From Plakobranchus ocellatus (taxonomy: Eukaryota; Mollusca; Gastropoda; Plakobranchidae): 27,423 nt of DNA. The DNA lies in assembly GCA_019648995.1 (NCBI GenBank), contig BLXT01001485.1:1501072-1528494 (forward strand), read 5' to 3'. Below the pieces are notes generated by a model. It was not told the DNA's origin. It searched no databases and saw nothing but the letters and a program-made list of their open reading frames with translations. Positions 20,115 to 27,423 of this stretch are shown here, piece after piece (the first letter of the stretch is position 1; each line of letters begins with the position of its first letter). The position numbers and the translations under genes were made by a program.

Positions 20115-20335
20115 CTATTAAACATTGCGTCATAGAGCAGAGACAAGCCTCGATTGTTCCTGCAGGCATTCAAAATATTCTTTTGGTTTGTGCCCACATC
20201 TTGGAGAGTAATTTTCGAATCATGGGAATCGCTGAAACTACTCTCTTGATTTATATGTATCGCATTTTGATAACTGAGTTTCCACAGGTGTATCAGTTCC
20301 AAATACAATCTCTTCATTTCTTCTTCTCCTAGCAT
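20115..20335 (-). CDS. candidate coding exon, unknown gene
   Basis: On the minus strand ATG at 20335 opens 73 codons, starting MLGEEEMKRLYLELIHLWKL and including QKNILNACRNNRGLSLLYDA, up to a donor AATAG|GTATTT (GT at 20114-20113). Beyond the donor the frame turns into a low-complexity hydrophobic string typical of intron. In-frame stops lie 18 and more bases upstream of the ATG, so it may be a first coding exon. Alternatively a weak acceptor ending at 20354 adds six codons and links in phase with the 20696-20859 segment. It looks soluble and helical. No family is recognised. Confidence 0.35.
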
Positions 20336-20375
20336 GTCTGCCTTGGCGCCACCCTGTTACTAACCGCTCTCTCTG

Positions 20376-20387
20376 CATGCGCACTAA
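20376..20387. promoter_or_regulatory. NRF1-like palindromic motif upstream of candidate exon
   Basis: CTGCATGCGCAC on the plus strand (TGCGCATGCA on the minus) resembles the NRF1 promoter motif YGCGCAYGCGCR with mismatches, about 45 bp upstream of the minus-strand ATG at 20335. The sequence around it is richer in GC than its neighbourhood. This is suggestive only. Confidence 0.2.
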
Positions 20388-20695
20388 TCACTAACTTGTG
20401 AACTGTAAACCTGTGGAAATTCCCATTCGTGAGAAAAATACCGATGTCTAAGACTGCGTGCGCCCTCAGCATTCAGATTGATGGACATAATTAAACACAG
20501 GCTTTGGCTCTGCTTGTACGCAATAACACAAAAGGATTTACTTACGTCTATAATAGTAATGGCATGTCTGTTCAGAAAATTCAGTAACTAAAAGCAAATA
20601 TTATCCATTTTAATAACCAATACCACATAACAAATACCAACAAATGGCCTGCTTAAAAAGCCTGAAATAACCAATAACGAATAAACAAAAGTTAC

Positions 20696-20859
20696 TTGCT
20701 TGTAAAAGAAACTGAGGCGTGCCTGTAAACTAATTATATCAATAATGGAGTGTAGAATACGAATAGTCAGATGTATAGGATCTTTAGATGAATGCCTTAA
20801 AATAATCTTGATGACTTGCGAAGCTCTCAATACCGTTAGTGAATGCATTATATTTACAA
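20696..20859 (-). CDS. candidate internal exon, unknown gene
   Basis: The minus strand has an acceptor ATGAATTTCAG, then 2 + 162 bases open for 54 codons (including SSKDPIHLTIRILHSIIDII and SLQARLSFFYKQ), and a donor CAA|GTAACT. The frame ends in phase 0. It is hydrophobic and helical. The opposite strand is open as well (a 206-codon frame at 20745-21365), which weakens the case. The pyrimidine tract before the acceptor is poor. Confidence 0.25.
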
Positions 20860-21120
20860 CTGAAATTCATATAGACTTTGAGACACAAGCGATTGGTGTG
20901 CTTAATCTTTTTCATAAGAAAAAGAATATCGGTTGTTTTATTTTTGAGGGAGTTAACAACTGCGCGTATCTGCTTGGCAATATAGCATTCAAGCATTTTG
21001 AAGTTTTGTCGTCAGTTCGATATTTCGTCGGTTCATCTTCTTCCCCACTTTTCTCTTTGCAAACCACGACAAATATTTACATAAAAAATACCCCAGTTTT
21101 TTTCACCCTTTCAGCTCTTT

Positions 21121-21260
21121 CTTCCGATGATCTGTTCGTTTTTTCTTATCTCGTCTCCCTTTTTTTTTCTCTCCATCTCTGTCATTCTGTCTCTTTCCCT
21201 CTCTCTCTCTCCCTCTCTTCTCTCTTTTTCCCTCTCTCTCTTATTCTTCTTGCAACCATT
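21121..21260 (+). repeat. polypyrimidine tract
   Basis: T- and C-rich with (CT)n runs. It explains the Ser/Leu/Phe-rich second half of a long plus-strand frame across it. Confidence 0.8.
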
Positions 21261-23811
21261 TTCATAACCCTCAGCCAGAACTCTCTGACTAGTTTTTGTT
21301 GTTACTTTTTTAGCCTGCCTGTCTCTGTCGATCCCGTTTTTTTCTCTCTATTATTTATGCCTTGATGCATAATTAGCTCTTCAAATTCTAAAATATAAAG
21401 ATAAATGGGAAACTTCTATAATTTGAATATCATCAGCACCATAATGGCTTCTTTTGAGTCCCTTTTCAATTAACGTGCAATCATAAAATATAGATGTATA
21501 CAGTTGTATAACTTTTGATTATATTGGGTCCCTTAATTTTTAAGAAAGGTAATGACGCTGCAGTTTTGTCCTTCTTGTCTCAAAGAAAAACGAACATTGC
21601 ATGGCTTGTGTATTTTAAATGATTGATGGTTTTGCTAGAGGATTGTGATTGTTTTGAAGTAAGTCAGCGCACAAGGCTTCATTTCTATTAAGCGATTCGG
21701 TTCACCTTGTCATGAACAAAGTGCTTCAGTAAAACCTGAGATAAGTAGTGTATACCCGCCATATGTTTCAATGATTATTTAATGGATTTTTAAAGATGTC
21801 TTAAGACTGAACGAAAGTAGTTGTCAGTTTAACAACCGAGTTTTTCGAGACGGATCTCGAGAGCTTTTTTTCCCCACATTTGAAACTACTTCCATATTTT
21901 GAATAGTCCTTTTCCTGTTTAAAAGAGCTTTTCTTCATTTAAATATTCCATAATTCCTAAGCTTCCACAATTAGTTAAACTTCTGATTTATATACGTCTC
22001 TCCAGTTTCCGTGTTTGTCCTTCGCACATCAACTCCGTTAGAAGATGCTATAATAGTTCATGTATCGTGTATGGTTTCATGGTAGCAGAAAGCACCTTTG
22101 ATGTTCGAATGCTAGTTTTACAGATAACTTACCTTTGCGCAGACATTCAATCAAGTAGATGAACTGAAGTGGATATAGGACATCCTGTTTGCCATTATAG
22201 CACAATTCGAATCGCTTTAGTTTTTTTGGTAAGCCTTGGCGGTATTTTTGAAAGATTATCGGTCAAGTTGAACTATGCTTTCTCTTCCTCAAGTGCTAAA
22301 TATTGCCCGAGTATTGTTGATCTCACTCCAGTTGGCAGGTTTTGTCATTGTGATCTCCAGAAGAGTTTTACTTTCATGACCGACAAATGATACCGTATAC
22401 ATATTGGAGCGTAGCTGGCCTCTTCCTTTCTGTGACATAATCAAATATAGCGCTTGTCCAGTTTCTGTTCATTGTCCGCTTTCCTGTTTTTATCATCTTT
22501 TTGTACACCTTTGGTCAATCTTCATTATTAACTACTTTATTATAATCGATTTCAATTTTTCTTGCATTTTATCACATCCTGGACTTTATCCATCCTTTTA
22601 TGACTAAACTATTTCTTTCTGGTCTAAGTAGCGTTGGTGGCTCCACTTTTTGTCTTATTTATTTTAAAGAACAAGAAATCATGGCTTATTCTTCAAAAAA
22701 TGTCATTTGTTTCTTAGGCTGGGTTGACTTGCGTCCATCTTCATCTTAAGTTCATCTTTATCATCTTCGATATTATATCTTCTCAGGGTAGTTCACTATC
22801 TTTGGAAAGACTGGGCAGAGATCAGAGTGCTTTATTGTGTTTAGGAACTTTAGAGAAGAAAAGCTTATTCCACTCATTCTTTCCATAAAACGACACAAAC
22901 CCTTAGCTTAGTTTTTTTACGTTTGATTTTTTTAAATCCAAGAATTCTTATAACTTTCAGAGAAAGGCAGATCGATAGAAAGTGAGTGAATCAAATTAAA
23001 AATTAGTCCTAAATGTTAAGGCTCTTAGTGTTTCATTGTTGGCTTTTTTATCGTCTCCACTTTGATTATAAACTTGCCTTTATTTTTAACATAAAAATCG
23101 TACTGAAGGCGCATCAAAAGTACAGGAACTTTTAGAAAATGCACGTTACTCTTCAGTTTGGAACAAGGTACAGAAAGATAGATTAAGCTGTCCTGTTGTA
23201 TCTGGAAATGCCATTGCTGTGCTTTTGCCTCAACATTAATTGCTACAGAATTATGTGAAAGATTTGATTCGTTTTTTGTGAGGGTGCTTCTTAAAACTGT
23301 CTTTACAGGACAATGTTTATCGATAGTCAATTTTTTTCAAAGAAACAAAATGTAGATATGGCTCTTTTAGCTTAGAAACTTTTTGTCGAAATAGTTTACC
23401 TTATGTAATTATGTAAGAATATTTAAACGAATTCGAAGAACACAATTTATTTGAAAACGTTTCGCTCTAAGGAATTCAATTTTATTGGTTTAGCCTGAGG
23501 TAAAAATAGTGACAGATACTTGAGTAAAATCTTGTAAGATTTTGTGTTTAACAAGTATAATCATGTGATTTGTCCGATTTTCATAAATTTTCTCTTTGTA
23601 TTTCACTTGTGTTAGTATGCTAGTTTTATGTTTGATAAATTTTTTTCTATACAGATTATTATGTAAAGGAAAGCTAAGAATGCATGCTCACTGAAATCGT
23701 CTTTGGATTTTCATAAGTCTCTTCATTATAAACAGCTGTATTTTATTATATAAAAAAGTTAAAAACAGGTTAAGAAAGAGAATTGAATTAATCATATTTT
23801 CAATGTACTTA
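21261..23811. other. long AT-rich stretch without recognisable gene
   Basis: The only frame of note is 101 codons on the minus strand at 23025-23330 (with FLKVPVLLMRLQYDFYVKNK), which matches no family I know and could be chance. Nothing else was seen. Confidence 0.5.
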
Positions 23812-23876
23812 TGCCTGGCTTGATGAGAGCCGAAAAGCCTGAAATCGCCTATCAGTGACTGACAATACGACACACT
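23812..23876 (+). mobile_element. SINE tail fragment
   Basis: GCCTGGCTTGATGAGAGCC, then AAAAGCCTGAAATCGCC and TATCAGTGACTGAC. This is the body and tail of the family without the head, just upstream of a fuller copy. Confidence 0.6.
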
Positions 23877-23919
23877 ATTATATTTTGTTTTGCTTTTGTT
23901 GACTCCCAGCCTAATATGT

Positions 23920-24068
23920 GGGCTTTGGTGGCACAGTGTATAATCCATCCTGAGATCTGCAAGGACCCATATGTCGCAGATTCAAGCCCACTACCGTGCC
24001 CTGGCCTATGGATGGCCTGAAAGCCTGAGATCACCTTATGGACTGGCTATAAACAAAAACTAAACCAA
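23920..24068 (+). mobile_element. tRNA-derived SINE, near full length
   Basis: An A-box-like TTGGTGGCACAGTG (about 23925-23938) and a B-box-like AGATTCAAGCCC (about 23978-23989) are followed by GGCCTATGGATGGCCTGAAA, CCTGAGATCACC, TTATGGACTGGCTATA and an (AAAC)-rich end. It gives the best match to the LINE tail at 11632-11670. Confidence 0.88.
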
Positions 24069-24124
24069 ACCTTGCCTTGCACATGTTGCAGAAAAAAAAA
24101 GAAACTGACAAAAGATTCAATAGA

Positions 24125-24245
24125 TATGGCCTTCACCTCTTGGCACCGATGTACAACTACATACGAGGGATTCGAATCTCGCTGATGCTAAGTGGATAGT
24201 CGTATCCGAAAGTACAATTTGATCTGAGATCGGCTTTGTTTACGG
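24125..24245 (+). mobile_element. diverged tRNA-like SINE relic
   Basis: GGGATTCGAATCTCGC, a good B box with flanking arm, lies at about 24167-24182. Downstream GATCTGAGATCGG is a decayed version of the tail core. The A-box half is weak. Confidence 0.5.
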
Positions 24246-24522
24246 ATACCTTTTTTATACACTTGTACTTTTCTGTAAAAACTTGCTGAGATTTCTTTTG
24301 TTCAACCATGAAGCTTTCGAAACGAAATTTGAAAATCTCGTCAATTACACTATTTCAATATGAATTAGAAGCAGCTATTAACCTTTCTGGACGTTTTCTG
24401 AAATCTCTACTATTGTAAAACAAGTACTTTATTCACAATGTAATTAAATGAATGAAGTGATGCTTTTTGTTTTAATATATGTTTTTATGACTATGTTCCA
24501 TTGTTAGGCTTGTATCCATGTG

Positions 24523-24660
24523 GGTGCTGGTGGCGCAAAGGTTAGCTTATTTGCCGTGTAACCTGCAGTGCTTCGTTCACACAGTTTCAGATCTGATAGC
24601 TTTAGATCTTGGATTTCCATGTTCGGCCCGATGCGACCAAAAAAAACAAAAAAAAAATTA
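24523..24660 (+). mobile_element. tRNA-headed SINE with A-rich tail
   Basis: An A box, TGGCGCAAAGG (24531-24541), starts a tRNA-like head (GGTGGCGCAAAGGTTAGC). The B box is poorly preserved, and the copy ends in A-rich sequence without the CCTGAGATCACC tail, like the copy at 4997. Confidence 0.55.
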
Positions 24661-24972
24661 AATCCACCAAACAAGGTATAAGCTGTGTCATCAATAGACC
24701 AAGAAACGACTGCTATGAATTAAAATTGACCATACTGCTCTTCAAGCTCTAACGTAATACTTTGATATTTATCTTTTGTTTGACTATTGCTAGAAGGCTA
24801 TAAGTGTTAGTGTAGTTGGACACTGGCTTAAACTATTTTGAAGTCTCTTTCTTTGCCGTTGCGCGTTTTTCAATATCACAATGCTTGTTCGTTGGCAGCA
24901 AGAGCCTTGCTTTATCTTATGAAATTTCAGATAATTTATTGTGCATGTGCATCTCTTCGATGAAATTATAAT

Positions 24973-24983
24973 TGTGTGTGTGC

Positions 24984-25054
<71 letters not shown>

Positions 25055-25074
25055 TATACACACACATACATACA
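24973..25074. repeat. (GT)n(TA)n(CATA)n(CA)n compound microsatellite
   Basis: GT repeats, then about 14 TA units, CATA units and CA repeats. The outer GT and CA arrays are reverse complements of each other, so the whole array can fold on itself. Confidence 0.97.
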
Positions 25075-25170
25075 TGTAAAATATAAATATAATTTAATTT
25101 TCTCTTGCATCGAAACGGAGTTGTTTTTTTGTTTTTTTGTTTTTTTTTAAGCTCAATTCTCAAACTTGAC

Positions 25171-25174
25171 NNNN
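25171..25174. other. assembly gap (4 N)
   Basis: Four undetermined bases shortly after poly-T runs at 25122-25148. Confidence 1.
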
Positions 25175-25761
25175 TAAATCGGTACGTCCAAGTTGTTGTC
25201 ATAGGTTTAGAAACCTTCTTTGAAAATAAAATATTTTGATAAACGTTCTCAATTTTTTTCTGGTTTTTGGCTTATTATGAATATATGATGGATAACGTAC
25301 TTCTCCCTTATGAGACATCAATGTGTGACGAGTTAGGACCTCAAAGAATGAAGTATTCATCATATTACGACCCAATAAAAAATATCTTAGTTATACCTTT
25401 GTGAGTGTAAAGAGCAGAAAGAGTAGTTTATTTGCCCTGAGGACTGAAGGACTGTTCGGACTTGGCTTTACATACAGAATGAAATGGTTTTGTCAAATAG
25501 CAAAGCAAACAGAAGGATAATTTTAACGAATATTTCTTTGCAACTGTCATGTCATGTTTTGCTTTTGTGCAGAATTATTGGTATTTTTTTTCGCTAAGGT
25601 GTTCTAAATCGAAATGAACGAACGTATTAGTTTTGTCTCTGCACATTTTTCAACATGATGATGACTATTGATACATGGTATTGAAATGTTACATTTTTTT
25701 TAAACTACAGGCTTCATTTTTGACTATTTAAGATGAAGTCGTTTCACAAATGATTGCAAAA
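25175..25761. other. AT-rich stretch without recognisable gene
   Basis: I see no motif or meaningful open frame. Confidence 0.55.
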
Positions 25762-25900
25762 TTACACAAAGTTAGCTTACATAATCTGAGAACTACAGGA
25801 ACCTTTCAATCGTGAGTTCAAGCCCGTCGTCGACGTTCTGGCCTGGCATTGGCCTGAAAACCTGAGATCACCCTGTTGTAGTTAGGCTGAATACCAAACC
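25762..25900 (+). mobile_element. tRNA-derived SINE, near full length
   Basis: The B box AGTTCAAGCCC (25815-25825) has one change from consensus. It is followed by TGGCCTGGCATTGGCCTGAA, AACCTGAGATCACC, CTGTTGTAGTTAGGCTGA and an ATACCAAACC end. The AACTACAGGA..CTTTC stretch upstream resembles the head of the copy at 4997. Confidence 0.85.
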
Positions 25901-26509
25901 TAAGATCATAACATAGGAATGATTGTTAGCACCGTAACAATCTATGAAATCTTAATGAACTGGATTTGTGAAAGGTATTTTTAATATTTTTCTATGTTAA
26001 ACTAAACATATTGATTTGGAACGTAATTTTAGCTCTTCTGTAAACAGTTACTGATGGAAAGAAATTTTTTACTTGTGTTATTAAAATTTGATTTGATTCA
26101 AAATGATTATCTATAAAAGCCTTGTTGCATTTTATGTCGAGTTTGTCAATCATATATCTTTTGCAATGCTACTATTTTCTAAAGCTTAATTCATTGCACA
26201 TAGATCAATTCATATTCTTCAATATTTTCATAGTCTTTGATATTTTTATCAGTATTGTAGCTGTTATGATATCCTGTTCACGCATGTATTATTTGAGACT
26301 GATTCACACCATTATGTATTATGCCATCTTTTTGATTTATGTGCTAAGAATGTGAGAAAGATATCGTTTTGCTCTCTTGAAAATAATGTTTGCTTATGCC
26401 CTTATTCATAAATGTTGAGATTATGATGCTTGGACTTTAATACATTACCATTACTTTAAATATATAATGCTTACGTTCTTCTATTCATGTCAACACTAGT
26501 ATGTTGGAA
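25901..26509. other. AT-rich stretch without recognisable gene
   Basis: A 77-codon plus-strand frame at 26122-26355 is hydrophobic and AT-driven. I see no motif. Confidence 0.5.
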
Positions 26510-26636
26510 AAATGCTTTTAGGTTTCTCTGTGTGCTGTCGCGGGGTTCGAACCCCACCACCGGCGCTCTGGCCTGACTGACGGTCTGAAATTTGCGATCA
26601 CCGTGTTGTGAATTAGCTATATACAAAAGCCAAACC
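26510..26636 (+). mobile_element. tRNA-derived SINE, 5' part degraded
   Basis: A perfect B box, GGTTCGAACCC (26544-26554), then CTGGCCTGACTGACGGTCTG, the tail core changed to TTTGCGATCACC, GTGTTGTGAATTAGCTATA and AAAGCCAAACC. It ends with the same AGCCAAACC as the copy at 4705. Confidence 0.85.
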
Positions 26637-27423
26637 TCCCTGTACGCACACACTTATGAATGTAACATTTGCAGTAGCTTTGTTTTGTTTTATAGCTTTC
26701 AGTTAATTTGGAACGATAAATCATGTGCTATCATTCTTATCAATTATACTTTATTAGAACTGTGTTTTTAATTTGTATATGCCTGTTAATATAACAAAGC
26801 ACATTTGTCTTTTTGTCAAAAAAAAAAATTAAATTAAATTTTGGTGCTGCACACCTAAGCAATAAATATTTTGTTTCCGAATCGATTTTTATGTTGCAAA
26901 AATGTTCTGTTCCTGCATGTGTACTAAAAATGTGAGTTCAATTTAAAAGAATATGACATGAAAGAGAATCAAAAATGAATTTCCACACAAAGTCACTGCA
27001 AAGCTTGAATTAGCGTTTGACCCTGACATTGATAATGCTTTAAATGCTATGAAAAATGTAGGCCTAATTCTTCTATTTTTATATACAAAAAACTATTTCT
27101 CACCACATTTCACCGCTTTTAAAACCACCTTCAGGTATGTATTCAGTGGCGAGCACCACATTTCTTTTATCCACTCTGGGAAAACCCCGATATTATATTA
27201 AACAAGGTATCAAAGTTCAGCGTGACGCAAGCGCTGGGGGTTACCCAAGGGTCAAGCCTAGTGTCGAATTCTAATGAGAGATGAACAGTTTTTGGCCCCT
27301 GAGATGGGCATAATGTCTGGACGGTCTGTCAAACACACGCCTGGGATCGATTAGCAAACGACAGATAGGAAGTGCTTAGATGTCGGAAAGATAAGACCGC
27401 TGTTGAGATCTATATTGTAAAAG
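26637..27423. other. stretch without recognisable gene
   Basis: AT-rich at first, somewhat richer in GC after about 27150. No motif or long open frame was found up to the window end. Confidence 0.5.

Noticed and set aside
20745..21365. 206-codon plus-strand open frame
   Set aside because: Its second half is translation of a polypyrimidine tract and its first half is antisense to another open segment. No motif, and no splice or promoter support.
24790..25202. Overlapping frames rich in Tyr/Ile/Thr/His or Cys/Val
   Set aside because: They are translations of the GT/TA/CA microsatellite.

Overview
The window looks like AT-rich, repeat-rich, mostly non-coding DNA from an animal, most likely an invertebrate. 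The basis is long (GA)n, (CT)n, (AAT)n and (GT/TA/CA)n microsatellites, tRNA-derived SINEs with a shared tail, two 5'-truncated non-LTR retrotransposons in opposite orientations, and possible short exons with GT-AG or GC-AG splice sites. There are no operons, Shine-Dalgarno sites or bacterial-type genes. I cannot name the species. There are two assembly gaps (N runs at 16384-16415 and 25171-25174).

Layout. 1-233 is a (GA)n tract. 0.25-4.7 kb is mostly empty AT-rich sequence with a MITE-like element (3470-3704, 38-bp inverted ends) and a possible SINE scrap. 4.7-5.3 kb holds three SINE copies or fragments. 5.3-9.2 kb is empty apart from an (AAT)n array and a few small inverted repeats. 9258-12304 is a dead, 5'-truncated RTE-type LINE on the minus strand, flanked by a 10-bp target-site duplication. 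It was later split by a 333-bp 3' end of a second LINE on the plus strand (11358-11690), which has its own 8-bp duplication. 12.5-13.75 kb is a diverged tandem repeat. 14.3-14.5 kb is a (CT)n tract. 14.7-17.1 kb contains a set of plus-strand exon candidates that may be the end of an unknown gene. 17.4-19.8 kb is nearly featureless. 20.1-20.9 kb has two possible minus-strand exons. 21.4-27.4 kb is again mostly empty, with a cluster of SINE copies at 23.8-26.6 kb and a (GT)n(TA)n(CA)n array.

How the parts relate. The second LINE ends in a roughly 40-bp tail that closely matches the 3' tail of the tRNA-headed SINEs scattered through the window. This is the expected signature of a SINE mobilised by a partner LINE through a shared 3' end, and it is the most informative biology here. 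The nested insertion also gives a relative age: RTE copy first, second LINE later. The protein-coding calls are tentative and I recognise none of the products. I saw no CRISPR array, prokaryotic defence system, viral genome or complete functional gene.
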